Source: Blastomyces gilchristii SLH14081 (Eukaryota > Ascomycota > Eurotiomycetes > Onygenales > Ajellomycetaceae). Taken from it: a stretch of DNA of 64,000 bases. The stretch spans positions 1,471,705 through 1,535,704 of the forward strand of contig NW_003101670.1 in NCBI RefSeq assembly GCF_000003855.2. Reading direction: 5' to 3'. Shown in pieces: positions 1 through 12,644 of the stretch (positions are counted from its first letter, which is position 1; every line of letters begins with the position of its first letter). The notes beneath the pieces are model-generated. The model was not told the origin of the DNA. It saw only the letters and a program-made list of their open reading frames with translations, and did no database searches. The translations under genes were made by a program, and so were the position numbers.

Positions 1-1520
1 CAGATCCTTCTGTTGTTGGTCGTACACCAGATGGCCGTAAGCTTCGTCGTTCCATTCCACAGGTTTGAGCTCGTCAACGTAAAACATCACTTTAAACAGT
101 CTCAGCTAATGTTACTACCAGTCCCTTTCTATTGGAAAACTTACACCATTTTTTGTTTCTCAACGCGTATCCGTGAACTATATGCTGCAGGAGAGCCAAG
201 TCATCACCAATTTTGAGCATTCCCTCCTTGTTCTTGTGCTGTTCTTCCTCTGAAAGATATACTTTGGTGGTGGTGGATGACGAGGCACTCTCGTGGAGCG
301 TCCCTTGGCTAGAGGCGGGATCATTATGATCCACATCTTCGAGGGGCGTGGAGGCAGGTTTTAGTACTAGCTTCTTTCGATACTCAGGGTCTTTCGTTTC
401 TTTAGTAGGCTCTTTTAATTCATACTTCTTGAATCCCCTAGTGTCGACAAGGATTCTGCTATCAACCTAAACAAGACATCAGCGGGGACTTTTCCGAACG
501 CAATGCTCAGGTACCTTAGAAGCATACATTGTGCCTTCTCCCTTTGCAATCCAAAGCAATGTCCGTGTAAGTCTTGTAACGAAGGGCTTGTAGGTCAAGA
601 ACGCCTGTAGCTCTAGCCTTCAGCCTGGCAATGACGGCATCTGGTTTTTCATGGAACCGCATGGGGTAATGAGGAAGATCGGTAATGGGCATATTTCCAG
701 TGAAAATGGGAAGATCCAAAGTCACATCTTCCCAGATAAAATTCTCGCCATCGAAGACTATAATCTTGCACTTGATGAAAAGCGCCCGCACTAACCCTCC
801 CTTTTCGTACCTCGTTTCCACAACTTTTGTTAGAACTTCGCGATTGTTTTCCCAACTGTACACGTAGGCACCCTTCGGAAAGTAGGCCCATGCAAGACTC
901 CACGACACGAGACCGCTGTCTTGCAAGCGTTTCACACGGAGTTTGGTTTGGGTAAACATATCTCCCATGATTTTCACCAGGAGTTCAAGATGAACTTTGA
1001 GAGGACTATCTTGTTCTGTGCTCCTATACAACTCAGAAATCTCGTCCGATCGAAAATATAGAGCGCTGAACGGTTCCTCGAACCTCGCAGCTTCGCTCCC
1101 TTCGAGATAAATTTCATCCTCTTTCAGGATATCCTTGAGCGCTGAGACAAGGATTGGGCTTTGGATATCGATGGCGTGGTATTTGAGGCTGAAGCGACCA
1201 GATATTACCGGTTTGGAAGTATCCTTGGCTTTGTAAACGACGATTGCCACACGGTCGTTATCCTTGGCAGCTTTTTTGCTCAGTTGCTGCCGTGGTGGAT
1301 AGTCCTGCCAGTCATAATAGGTACTGGTGCTATTTTTACCCTCGTATAGTGTCTTAACAACAGCAGACGATCCCTGCTCTACCTCCTTCTCGGGTGAGGC
1401 AGGGGTCTTTCGAGGTTTGGAAGACACGCCCGAAATGGTGAGATTTGACATTTCATTTTGCCCGGCACCTGTCACCTTGCATCTCCACCTCCAGAGGGTT
1501 TCGGAAACATCCACCTTCAT
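1..1520 (-). CDS. AAA-family ATPase with N-terminal DUF7025 region (5' part only)
   Basis: Three exons can be joined in frame on the minus strand: 1520-528, 466-145 and 89 to the window edge. Introns are 527-467 and 144-90, with GTATGC/GTAAGT donors and AG acceptors. The product reads through a DUF7025-type segment (YEGKNS, then YYDWQDYPP, SGRFSLKYHAIDIQSP, LPHYPMRFH, VDSRILVDTRGF) into HGYALRNKKW-LMFYVDELKPVEWN, the usual lead into the P-loop domain. The ATPase core (Walker A/B) lies beyond base 1 and is not visible. DUF7025 AAA proteins are fungal NTPases of largely unknown substrate. ATG at 1520 is the first start in the open frame; ATG at 1451 is an alternative. No stops or frameshifts are seen, so this looks like a live gene. 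Confidence 0.85.
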
Positions 1521-1574
1521 TTTGGAGGGAGCGAGTATGCAAGAGCTGGAAAACTTAAAAGGGAAGCAAGTCAA

Positions 1575-3298
1575 TGTGTAGCTATCGCACGAATTAGCAA
1601 TCGGAAAGTTTGCCTCAGAGAAGCAGTCGCAGGGACTATGTGACAGCTATACGTACGAAGTGGCAGACAGGAACGAAGTCGCCCACAAAATAATTTAGAA
1701 ATATAAATTTACCCAAGGTATAGCAAGAAAGTAGGCGGCCATGAAAAAACGAAAGGGAGATGGCGAGTCTTTATCTTGCCAGCCTGGTCTGGACAGCGGA
1801 ACAGAGCCCGTACCTCAATGGCGCATTGTGAACGCGGGGTTTGCGAAGGATTCGCTGTTCATTCCAGGAAGCTTTCGAAGCTGCTTGAGCCGGGATGCGC
1901 CCAGCACAACAGCTATTGGATGACGGGAGTCATCACAAATAATTCCGAGGCAGGATCCCATTGCCTGGCAGAACGCCGTGTGGTGCTGTCCATTTCTCTG
2001 GTGACTCGTATTGCATCGCGAAAGCGGGAACTAAGCTCCCAGGAGGGACAACACGAAGGGCGTCTTCCAAGGTTGAATTGCAAGCGAGAGCTCCAGGCTG
2101 TCACTTTCGCGGCAACTTTGTGGCTTGCTGTGGCTTTGCGGGTGAAGCCCCAGGGGCTAACAGAGCTGTGAAAAGGCTTGCTGGGATCTCTAACAGCGTC
2201 GTAGCCTAGCAACTTAGCTGCATAGCTAGCTGGCTGCACCCCGAGCTAGCGAGATCCGTGAGACAAGAAGTGAACCGGATGCTTGGTGCCTAGGGAAAGA
2301 GGCCGGGAATTTCGCCCTTGACAAGGCTTCTATAAATTTTGTCATGATGTCACGCAGGGTGAGTTCAGCCAGCAGCTTTTCTGCAAGGTGGTTCCAAGCA
2401 TTATCTCGGCAATATTGTGATCATCTCAAGAAGTTCTCCGGACGGTGGTGGTTAGCTAGCGCATTCTCATCCCGCGATAAATCCAAAAGACAGAACAGAG
2501 ACCTCCGTACATCTGTCTGTCTGCCTAGCTGGATACAAAATCTCCGCGGGTTGTCGATGGCATCGCAGGATTTTGCTAAACTTGTCCTTAATTACTACTC
2601 CGTACAGTGCTTTAAGCGAGGTGCAATTCTCACGTTTATAAAAATAGCTACAATCAACCAACCTCCGCCCTGACTCTCTTGATGAAATTAAACAACCCAG
2701 AGCAAGGATGACAAAGGGAGCAAGAAGAGCAAATAAAATAACAAAATATCCTCTTTTTGCAGACATACATAGTTTTTGTGGCTTGTGCACCACTGTCTGA
2801 ATATACTCCGTATTTATCAACTAGCTGACCGACCTGGTCATAATAATAATAATACATGAAATGGATAGGTTGACCTTTTGATGATTTAGTATTTTTTTTG
2901 CATTGGAACTCCAAGGAAGGTAGGAAGTTGAGGAATGTCCACTCTGACTAGATCATGCTAGGTACTAGACTATGAGAATCAGCAGCAGAAGAGAATGGAT
3001 TTCTTTTTAATCAGCCAGAAGGAGTGAGGGGCTAGATATATGAAAGAATCCATTACTCGAAATAATCTGTTAAAAGGCATTGAGTATGACAGGCGTTAAC
3101 TTTAATTAAATAGGGAGAACGTAACTAGCCCTTCCGAACCAAAAATATGCTAAAAGTCAATCTAGCTAGAAACCTGATACGTCTGAGCCACCGCACTCCC
3201 GCATTCAAATGTACGGCGAATTGGGTACATCAACTAGACCAGGTAACAAATAATGACTGCACATCATCACTAACAGATTTCCGCGTTTGCAGAGTCAG
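1575..3298. other. No recognisable gene
   Basis: Only short open frames (131 codons or fewer) occur on either strand, without recognisable domains or convincing splice partners. A patch rich in AGCTAG-type palindromes lies near 2205-2265, and a short AAT microsatellite near 2838-2855. It probably contains the promoter of the AAA gene on its left. Confidence 0.5.
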
Positions 3299-5950
3299 TT
3301 AGTGGCGGCATATCAAAGCCAGCAACTTCAGTGTCTGCGCATCCGGATGCTCATGAACAATCCTCAGCGTCTTTCCACAAATTGTTTTTGCGTTTCTAGG
3401 GCCACGTGGTACGAACATCCTCAGGTCATCATCAACATACAGTGTAAAGACTGGGTGCTCCTTCTCGACGATGGTGAATTGGCAGTCCTGAACGGGACAA
3501 GGCCATATCGCAGATTCGGAACCTTGAACTGGTACTTTTGATCCTTCTTTCATGCCGGGCTCGATTTCAGGGTGAACTGTCGCTGGGGGTTTCGACATTC
3601 GGCCCCAGAATGAATACCACCTCCCGTGTTAACGTTGCTAGAGTCCACTTTATTGCCTTGAAGCAAAGAATTGTATCGCCGGCTATCATCACCAAACCCC
3701 GCGAGTGTCCCGCACGGCCTCTCTTCGTCCAGTGCCGTCGATTGTGAGGGCATAACCATCGTTCGGTTGCCTGAGGCGAGATAGGGTTGATACCGGCCCC
3801 GCAACAGGGACATTTTCTCTCTGTAGTATTTGCGAAAATTCCATATGCCGGTCGTCACTATAATCGATAAACTTCGGGGAATATCGAAATTTCCCATCGG
3901 GACCCCCGTGATGGCTATATGTTCGTTCTCCTGGATAATTTTTACCGTGGAATGCTCCAGAGTGGGCCTCCGCTCTTCGCTAGCACGGAATTGACCACTC
4001 TGCTTTGATCGCGGATTTGTACCCCGGACTTTATTGCGCTGGAAGACGTTGTCTCTAGGGCCTTCATTGGATCTACGCGCAGCAAAACTTGCTCCTCGAT
4101 CTTGCCGGATATCCTTGAAAGGATATCTAAAATGGGTCTCTGGACTGTGATCTGGAGAATGTGGCTGCCTATCCAACGGCGGGTAACGGAATAGCTTGTT
4201 GGATCCTGCATTGTTGGTTTGAACAGATCCGTGATCCGTTTTCGAGTGTTCCGAGCCTTGCAGCTGTGGCTCCTCCTTCGTCAAGTCCGGTATTCGAGAG
4301 TTATCATCAAGTAGCGGCACCTGAAATATTCATCTTCAATCTTTTGTTGCGTGCGATTGCGTTTATCGGAGGATCGCTGTGACTGCGTAACATCCTCTAG
4401 ATGCCCTGAGAATATTTCTTGAGTGTACGGAATGACATCGAACTCTTCGTCACTGACACTGTCCGCCTGGCCTCTGATACTACTAGGACTTCGGAGGTGA
4501 GTAGAAGGATATTTCCCTTGAGCAGAAAATAGCCCGCTCGCTAGATCTACGACTTGAAGTCTCCTTTAGAAGCGGCGATTGCGTATCACTGCCGGAGCGT
4601 GATATATTTGCACTATTATTTCGCCCGGTTTGGTTTTGGGCGGCCCGAGTCCGGGAAACTTGAGCAGTTTCGGGTTCGACGCGAGCAATGAATTCAAGCT
4701 GCTCCATAAGGTCCTCATCGACTTTTCCATCCTGTTGCCCCGTAGGATCCGAAACTTTCGAAAAAGTATGGTTGCGGGTTGGTGTAAACTCCTCGTCGAT
4801 TTGGTCTCTGGCCAGATATGAGCGAGGAATTTCGGTGGGAACTTTTGAGGTTTTTAACCCCCTGTTTTGCTAAGGATTGTCCCTCATCTTGAAAATTTTG
4901 TAATGTTGGTAGGTAGTGATGTGCCTCAGATTTAAGGATGAGCCAATGTCGTAAACGCTTCCATCCTTTGTGATGCGTCAACCTTAACCAGCGATGTAAT
5001 ATAATCAGCTCCATCATTACTGGTGTTGTGTGAATGTAGCTTGTCAACTGATAACCCCTTTTTATCGCTGCATATAGCAAACAAGTTCTACCGAGGTACA
5101 GGGTTTTGCAGAGTTAGTAGCCAGTAGGCTAGGCTCCCCAATGCGCACATATCCACTGCTTTGGTGTACTGGCCTGCATCTGAATCGGGTCGGGCCATGA
5201 AACTACCATCAAAACTAATGTAGAGAGCTGCTGAATCTCCTGGCACTCGCTTGGAAATTCCCAGGTCTGCAAGCTTCACCCACCAGAAGGGCGACTTACT
5301 AACAAAGACATTCTATGCGCACTTGTTATAAACCAGAAGACGAAATATTTCTTGAATCGCATCAGTAGAAGACTTACCGCTGGCTTTAGGTCGCGGTGAG
5401 TGAATCCTCTCGCATGCATGAAGCAAATAGCTGTTTAGCTGGAAATATTTCATAGCGATGTATAGGTGCTTATCGTTCTGGAACCACCCTTCGAGGTGAA
5501 CGAAATGGGCCTCATTCTGTTCGAAGTATTTCATATCGGTGAACAATCTAGCCTAAAATCAATTGGGGAAGAATCAAGCTTCTGTCGTACCTTGGAGAAC
5601 GCAGCCATTGCCGTGATTCCACAAAGTGAGTCTATAGCTGCTGCCTTCTGCCCCAGAGATTTGGGAACCTCTTTCACTGCCCTCTGATTACCACATTCAT
5701 TGTCCTTGAGGTAGACAATGCCAAAACCTCCTCTCCCAAGCTCCTTTGCACGCTTCTATGTTCTCGCTTCTACCGCATTCCGGAGCCCTCCTGTCCGGTC
5801 AGAAAAGTGTCGCCGTTGACAATGTAACATCGAGTTTCGTTCCCCGTTGAAGAATGCTGACCCCACTTGGGTCCAAGTGGATCCATGCGGGGAGACAAGA
5901 TCTCATCCAAGAACCCTAACGTTACCAGGGGTGTGGCAGTATCAAAAATA
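3299..5950 (-). pseudogene. Serine/threonine protein kinase pseudogene with long C-terminal tail
   Basis: Reading leftwards, the pieces are a lead-in containing RCYIVNGDTFLTG, the glycine-rich loop GRGGFGIVYL (5709-5738) followed by AVKEV, then GWFQNDKHLYIAMKYF. HRDLKPA (5382-5398) sits just before a GTAAGT donor at 5377, and an intron to 5313 joins it to NVFVS. Then come KLADLGISKRV (DLG for DFG), VDMCALGSLAYWLLT, and a C-lobe end DYITSLVKVDASQRMEAFTTLAHP. A low-complexity tail and a conserved-looking end (VFTLYVDDDLRMFVPRG) complete it. It is broken: stops occur before the glycine loop and in the C-lobe, HRDLKP is in a different frame from the N-lobe, the stretch between MKYF and the catalytic loop seems too short (helices D-E missing), and the APE position reads ARP. 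The family is Ser/Thr kinase; the subfamily is not assigned. Confidence 0.75.
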
Positions 5951-6070
5951 ACGACGCGAATGGAAGAGAGTTAGACAGCTCAAAATTAGAGTTCTGAGTC
6001 GCTGGTTGGTTGTCACTGGACTGGACTGGCTTCTAAGGAGGTTGGTTTAAGAATCAGCCCTTGAAAAGCA

Positions 6071-6112
6071 CTGAGAGTTTTTATAAACAAAAATAAAAAT
6101 AAAAACTCTCAG
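6071..6112. repeat. Perfect 14-bp inverted repeat (hairpin)
   Basis: Arms 6071-6084 (CTGAGAGTTTTTAT) and 6099-6112 are exact reverse complements around an A-rich 14-nt loop. It lies between two pseudogenes in the 5951-6537 gap, which otherwise holds only a 60-codon unrecognised frame. It could be a transcript-end hairpin or the remains of a small inverted-repeat element. Confidence 0.5.
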
Positions 6113-6537
6113 CTATATATCTCATCATATAGCCCATTTATAACAGAAAGAAATCGACCATATTCATGCCCACAAAACCTGAGGTTGTCTGTGAAATCGC
6201 AAATTCTTTTACATGTCTGGTGGAACAGATTGATGGAGGTGACAGCAGCTGGAGAACTTGCGATAAGGTTCATCCATAAATCATACACCAAAATGTCTTC
6301 CAGAAGTTAAGCCAGTTAACAACTCATGGCAGGTACAGAAAACATATCATCAAGTTCATCCAAGTGTACAAGAGCACTGAGAATGGCTTGAGGGACCTTG
6401 TCCTTTGTGTGTTGAAGGTGTCTGACTCAAACCTGAAATACAAATTAATGTTATTCTAGACCTCAACATATCCAATCACCACAGGCTATAAAGTTTTCAG
6501 AAGGAATGCCTGGACACACTGAGGGCAAAATTACACA

Positions 6538-7840
6538 ATGCCCTCCGTGCTGCTGGAGAGCTACACTGGTTCTAATCATTCTCAAGGCATCGCGGTGGGC
6601 CGTCTCTATCGGGACATTGTTGGCCTGAGTAAGCGCACCAAGGCAAAGTACAGTCTGCTTAAACAGCGACTAGAGGGCCTGATATCGGACCTTGAACAGT
6701 GGCATTCAATATTCGATCCATCCGGGTACCTCCTAACACGGCTTGTTAGCGGCAAAGTCGATGATTGTACTCAAGCAGACGGTGGGGGAAAGTTCCCATG
6801 GCGCAAACAGTCACAACCGTCCAGGAAATTAGAGCAATTGTTCATTCCTCTTCACCCACACCACTTAGACCCTGATCAAAGCTATCATCAATCCTGTCTA
6901 CAGATTACCTATCAAATTACCGTGAACTGGCAGGTGGCTCCTCCCTGTGCCTCGCAACCGCTGCACAAACTGCGCAAACAGTACTACTGGACCACACAGC
7001 ATATCAGGATGCTGTAGATCCAAATATCGTTCTCAGCCAAGTCAAAGAGATTTCACAGCTTTTATCCATTTCGGACCCGTTTTCCCTCGGCTTCTTGAAA
7101 TGTCTGGGCGTATTGCGGTCCAATAATAGGCAATTCCAGTATGTACTCTCACTTCCACGACAAGTCTCTCCTCAAACCCACGCTCTCTTCTCCAGCAACA
7201 ACAAGAGAACAACAGCCCATCCCTAGATGCAAAATTGCGAATCAGCAAATCACTCTCTCGAGCAATCCTATCGCTCCACACCGCCAACTGCGTGCACAAG
7301 AACATCCGGCCCGAAACCATAATCCTGCTGCCAGAAAATATAGGAGAAATGAGCCAACCCACCTGATCGGTTTTGAGCAATTACAGCCCTCATCGGGCCA
7401 CTCAGCCCGATTCGCGGACGTGGTCTGGCATTGAAATCTGTACAGACACCCACACCGCCAGGGTCTCTGACCACAGGAGTACTACAAGATGCAGCACAAC
7501 ATCTATAGTCTAGGCGTCTGTTTGCTGGAAATCGGCCTATGGACGTTTTTTGTTGAGCTCGCTAGCGGCTCAGATGAGGAGCCTTGCCCACGTGCATTGC
7601 TGGACATTTGCCTGGAGCTTGGCATAAGGAATAAACCACAGGCGGCGTTGAGGATCAAAAGAGAAGCTGGTGGCTCACGCGAAAATTAGGCTTCCTAGCC
7701 TTATGGGCCAGACGTACACGGATGTGACACTGTCGTGTTTGACGTTGTATGATGAGAGCGGCATACTGGTTGGTGTTGCTTTTATGAAGAAAGTTCTTGT
7801 GAGGTTGGAAGGTATCAGAGTTTGGACGATGCGTATTTAA
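6538..7840 (+). pseudogene. Fungal kinase-like protein (degenerate catalytic loop), pseudogene
   Basis: The N-terminal part carries LLKQRLEGLISDLEQWHSIF and DPSGYLL, typical of a fungal family that ends in a kinase-like fold. Downstream pieces are DPFSLGFLKCLGVL, FQYVLSLP, a catalytic-loop equivalent VHKNIRPETIILLPEN (HRD replaced by HKN), LIGFEQLQ, NLYRHP, HNIYSLGVCLLEIGLW and LPSLMGQTYTDVTLSCLTLYD, ending with a short ...VAFMKKVLVRLEGI tail. The gene is dead. A frameshift precedes VHKNIRPET and another lies between the first and second thirds. Two TGA codons sit where the family has Arg (before NLYRHP and inside RQGL-P). The ATG at 6538 is in frame with the conserved block. In the family this is a catalytically doubtful pseudokinase, often in proteins linked to fungal self/non-self recognition; the role is inferred only. 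Confidence 0.75.
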
Positions 7841-8509
7841 TCTTGATGAGTTAATTCCCCCTGGCGATTTTTATTCTTTTCTATTTGAACATAGTAGAAT
7901 TGTGTTTCCATGCTGAAGGTTGAAGCCGGTGGTGGAAATTGCGTGGTCACGTGGTTCGCATAAAGGGGTCTGCCTAGGACTCCATGAGCAACCCAGACCA
8001 TAGTTAAAGGTTTTAGTATCTATTCATTTATCTATCAGTCCCATTATCATTCGATGCAAAACATTTCAATATTTGGAAACCAGTCTGTCACACATTTATG
8101 TTGAATAAAGTCCAAAAAAAAGAGCTGCCTGAACTGATATAAAAAGGGGCGTGTCAAGCTTGGGGAAGCACAATACCTGTAGATAGATAGGTAGTTTTCC
8201 GTACACTCGGACTCATCGATTCCGGATTAGTGCCTGAGCCCGCGCTGCTTTTCCTCCTGCTGACTCAGCCCTGCCTCCCCTGAGCCTCACCTGCGACCTC
8301 ACCATCCTCACCTGCAGCAATCACCCCCCTTGGCCTCTCCACCGGTCACCTCAACCTCATCTTTCATTATATCTGCTCGATTTCTGTCAAGTCTACGCGA
8401 TGCAACCGCCCGGTGGCCAAAACAGTGAGGATGGCGGTTGCAGACATCTTGTCCCCCTCTCACGGTTTCCCGTCTTCTTCTTTATTCCCCTCATCTGCTG
8501 CTGTATTTC
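7841..8509. other. No recognisable gene
   Basis: AT-richer spacer between the pseudokinase and the DUF3435 pseudogene. I see no domain-bearing frame on either strand. Confidence 0.5.
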
Positions 8510-8577
8510 TACTGAACTACCTTCTACTGGATTATCTTCTACTGGATTATCTTCTGCTGGATTATCTTCTACTGGAG
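8510..8577. repeat. 15-bp tandem repeat, about four units
   Basis: The unit TTCTACTGGATTATC repeats about four times with one or two substitutions. A frame across it on the minus strand gives a repeated ED-N-P-V-like peptide, which is a by-product of the repeat and not evidence for a gene. Confidence 0.8.
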
Positions 8578-8695
8578 ATATCTGCTGCTTGTAGTCTTTC
8601 CATGATCTTCTGTTTCTGTTACCTTTCTTTCCTCTATCCATAGTGTCAATCTTTTTTCTGTGCTCTTTCATGTTTCAGATCCCTAATTCCTCGCA

Positions 8696-11600
8696 ATGCC
8701 CTCAAAGATAACTGAGGAAGAGTGGGAGCGCAGATTGCAGGCTGGAGGTGGTCTGCCTGATAGGCTCAAGTTAGCTGGGAAGCGAGTCCTGAAGAAACTT
8801 GACCCTTACACGGAGAAGAAGTACAGAGACACTTGAAATATTTGAGAGTAGTGGGTCCCACCCATCCTCAGTCCTGTGCTGAGTTTGGCTGGTGTTGCAA
8901 CAAGGCTGATTATCCTCATTCAGTTATTGCAGCAGGCACAAAGACCATGACCTTGAAGATGAGCAGATCAAGCAGCATTTCATCATATTCCTTGCAATGC
9001 TGCTGAAGGGCAGGGGCGCGGATGGGGCGCCTAATGAAACATATGTAGAACAGCACTGGAAGGAGTTTACCGCCCAGTGAAGGCAGATGCATGAAAATAA
9101 GCTCCCTGATAAAGTGGTTAATTCCGGTACAATGGTAGATGGCTGACCTGCTATGGTCCTGATGTGGATTATAGGCTGACTGTTGCCCAAGTTCATCAGA
9201 CAGAAGCTGCATAATTTCATCCCCCTGAACTGAGAGACCAGTGAGAGGGATTACCTGACTCTGATTCACTTCAAGAACCTTCTGCACCAACTGTGACAGA
9301 ATGACTGGTACCTGTATCCATTCCCAATCTACTGGGTGTATGTCTTCAGTCTGCTCAAGCACTTCATGTATTCCTCCGGGAGAGTAGGCGAGTACCTGGA
9401 GTCAACTGCACGACTTGGCTCCGCCCGAGGGCTCTATGTTCCAGGGGTGAGTCCTTCCCCTGAAGCCACTCAGCCCCCATGCGGTTTGAAGCTGACATAT
9501 TCTTTAGAGCATGACTATCCTGGTGATCCGCAACCGCAGCGGGAGGCCTGAACTCATTATTGCACTGAAGAGAGATGCAAAGGGCATGACAAAGAAACAG
9601 AAAAAGCAGTTCGGCACCCTAACCCCTGATGACTGATCTAACACTGAAAGGTGACTTTGGCTGACCTAGTGGTATATAGCCCACATCACTCTATGCCCGA
9701 AGATATCGGGTCTCTCCTGCTTTGCCTCAACCCTGTGCTGGAGCTGTTGGTGCTGTGCCTTGCGTGTGGCCTCTTCCGCGATTTTAAGACTGTAGATGAA
9801 ATCTTCTCACTTGAACCTTCTGCAGATGAGGGAAGTTATGAACTGGCTCTTTGCAAACCCACCATGCTGTTGTTCGGCCCGCACTCCTCTTTTTCAAAAG
9901 AGGAGGATGTGGGGCTTGAAAGCGCGTCAAGGAAGCAGCTCGGCAAGGGCAAGGGAAGCATGAAGATGGTGATGGAGACACTGTTGTATGAGGCCATTTC
10001 AGACAATGGACCTACGGGCAAGATCCTCACTGCCAGCTGGTTTGGGAAAGAGCTACCGAGGCTGGGTCGTCGGGCAGGATATGTCAGGTTCATCACTGTT
10101 CATGACATAAGAGTGGAGGTGCTTGTCCGTGCTGATGGTAAGTAATCAGCTGTCTCCTTCAGCATCGGTTACAAGGATCGTTGGCTGACAACAGCAGTGC
10201 TGCTGGGCAGAAAATGACTACTCTGTTGATGAGAGGCTAATGTTCACTGGTCAATCAAACCCTTGAGAGTTCTATCAATCATACATGAGCTCAGTCTGTA
10301 GTGTGCAGGGTGTTGGAAACATCCTTGGGCTGGCACAGCATGATGATATCACTGAGCACTTTCGCGGCTTGTCTCTGAGACGCCATTCAAGGCTCTTTCA
10401 GTGTCTTCCTGCAAAGTTGCGCCAGGATCTGGAGGACAGACAAGAGTTTGTCCAGCTCAATGTCCGGATTGAGGAGCTGAACAGTAAGATCCGAGCCTCG
10501 GGGACCTCAGAGAAGGAATGCCAGAAGCTGGAAGGTGAACAGTGCTCTTGCTACCTGCAGAAACAGAAGCTCGAGGCTCAGGAGCTGAATGACTGGCAAA
10601 AACAGTTCATTGAAGAGTGTAAACCAGGTACAGCTGTGGAGGAGGATGAGCACAGTGTGAGCTACCACTGGAGGTGGTTCAATCGCGTTGCCCATCTTAT
10701 GCCTGAACAGAAGAGGCTCAGTGAGATGTTGTTCCTGTGTGTCCCGTTGCGGAGCTCAGAGGGAAGGCAGGTGATTGATGACATGATGACTCTGTGCTGT
10801 AGAAGGAGCCCGGTGTCGGACCATCCAGCCCTGAAGGCTGAAAGTGGCTGTTGTCCTGCAGGCGGGTGCGGAATTGATGTGGAGAGGTGAGCTAGCTCTT
10901 TATTTCAAGAAGTATCGCGCCTCCAGGAAATCTAGCTGATCCCAGGGTTCTCTGTTGCGTCATCAAAAGTCTGTCAACTAGGCAGAGATGGAAGCATATC
11001 TATAGATGTCAAAAGACTATCTTGAAGAAGCAGCATGGTTTCTCAGATCTATGCCCTATATGTCATCAGTGATACACTGATGAGTGGGAGTTTGAAGCCC
11101 ACTGTCAATACCACATCAATCACCCGGCAATGATTCCACTCGAGTATGGCTTTCTAGAAGTATGTGGCATGCTTGCATGGCCTGGATTTTGCCCCTGATG
11201 TCTTGGGGACAGAGGCAAGCAGGCGCATCATCGCATGGCTGTCTTCTATGATCAACAGTTGTTGACCAGGCACATGAACTGCCACTATGACAACTCTGCC
11301 TTGAGATTGGACTGCGGCTCCATTCATGGCTGTGATCTGCTTTTCACCTCAATTTGAGAGCTTCAGCATCATTATGATGATTTACACTGTATTCCTGCTC
11401 TCAAGAAACAGCAGGGTTGCGCACTGGCATTGAAGAGTGATATGCCCTGCACCTCACAAGTTGCAGTGGAAGACAATATGAAGCTGGAAGTTCATGTCAC
11501 CACTCCTGAGAGCTTCAAGTGCAAGTGAGTGGATATTGACAATGAGGGAGCGGCGAAGCGCCTGAGAAAACTTGAAAGTGTCAAATTAGCATCTAATGAG

Positions 11601-11786
11601 ACCGGTACTGCGGAACCTGGGATTGTGAGAAGCGGCCTTGCTCACATCAATGCTGAGTGTTCACACTCTGTTATAGACTCTGAGTATTCTTCCTGTGTCA
11701 AGAGCCCTGACAGCTATAGTGACAAGTGCTGCGACATCCTGGAAAACATTGACCCCTGTCTATTTTTGTGTAGGGAGCGGAGCTGA
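8696..11786 (+). pseudogene. DUF3435 (tyrosine-recombinase-like) protein with C2H2 zinc-finger tail, pseudogene
   Basis: Reading from ATG 8696: PDRLKLAGKRVLKKLDPYTE; MLLKGRGADGAPNETYVEQH then WKEFTAQ (about 8995-9080); a segment ending YLESTARLGSARGLY, apparently cut by an intron; LVIRNRSGRPELIIAL then KRDAKGMTK (about 9515-9590); PVLELLVLCLA and DFKTVDEIFSLEP; TGKILTASWFGKELPRLG then RRAGY and HDIR (about 10015-10110); the open block 10285-10890 with EHFRGLSLRRH; then paired Cys/His spacings of a C2H2 region (about 11040-11410) and an acidic tail to 11786. This order is that of DUF3435 proteins, the superfamily that includes the captain recombinases of Starship elements. Several frameshifts and many stops make it non-functional. 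Whether this C2H2-tailed branch ever moved DNA is unknown. Confidence 0.85.
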
Positions 11787-12407
11787 AACGGCTGCTGTTC
11801 AAAACAACAATAGTCTTTAACCATCAGCAGTCCCAACTTCACTGGAAGAAACTAGTGACCATGGATCATCGGAGGACTGGGATTGCTCAGTCAGAGTAGC
11901 ATCAGTTGTTGTAACCCTGGCTAATTGATGTTTTTGATAATCAACTAAATTATATTTAGAGATTGAATCTTCACACTTATTTGAATACAACTAGATTTAA
12001 TTCAATGATCAGCACTTAATATGTCAACTCAAGACTGATGGTGGGATAGACACTGTGAACTTGAATTCCTCATGATTTTTATTTTTCTGCTGCCATTCCT
12101 CTCGGACTCTTAGGATGGAGACAATTTTCCAGAGGCTATTAATGCTAGACCGAGATGGTGAAAGATTTCATTGTACAAGGATAAACAATTCTCCGTGTTT
12201 GACATAGCGCGGCCAACAGAAGCCTATTCGACGGGGCATTCTTCAGCAGGAGTCTCTTTGACAAGGCAGTCTCCAACAGAAGTTAATTCAATGAGACAAT
12301 CTTCAGCAGGAGATGCTTCGGCGGGATATGCTTCAGTGGGAGGATCTTCCCACAAGATGTCACGCCGCTGAAAAGCATCTGAGAAGGTGAGGAGTTAACA
12401 ATGAAAC

Positions 12408-12644
12408 ATGGAGGAAAGGGATCCCCATCAAAATAAGGCTTTAGATGAGATACGAAGCCATGACTTAGAGATATTGAGATATATGTAAAAGCAGCAAGCT
12501 GAACTGGGGCGTTGTTACAGACTACATCTCAACAAATTAAAAGAGGAAGTGGAGTCAACAGAGGAGTGGTTAGATGAAAATGAAATCCCATGGAAAAATG
12601 TGACTTTTTTTGCAAATTGTCGACATATACAAATGGTTTTTTAA
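12408..12644 (+). pseudogene. Coiled-coil gene fragment
   Basis: From ATG 12408 a single frame reads MEERDPHQNKALDEIRSHDL, then KQQAELGRCYRLHLNKLKEE and WLDENEIPWKNVTFFAN, with one internal TAA. The sequence is charged and helical, probably a coiled coil, but no family is recognised. The stretch before it (about 12210-12360) is Ser/Gly-rich and built of loose 15-base units (TCTTCAGCAGGA-like). It may be the same broken gene or the tail of the DUF3435 region. 11787-12407 otherwise holds nothing I can name. Confidence 0.4.

Noticed and set aside
1776..2239. Overlapping 131- and 108-codon frames on both strands
   Set aside because: Mutually antisense, no domain, no splice partner.
8393..8671. 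Minus-strand frame with repeated Glu-Asp-Asn-Pro-Val
   Set aside because: Created by the 15-bp tandem repeat; no conserved sequence outside it.
8916..9362. 148-codon minus-strand frame
   Set aside because: Lies antisense to DUF3435 blocks whose plus-strand translation is clearly conserved.
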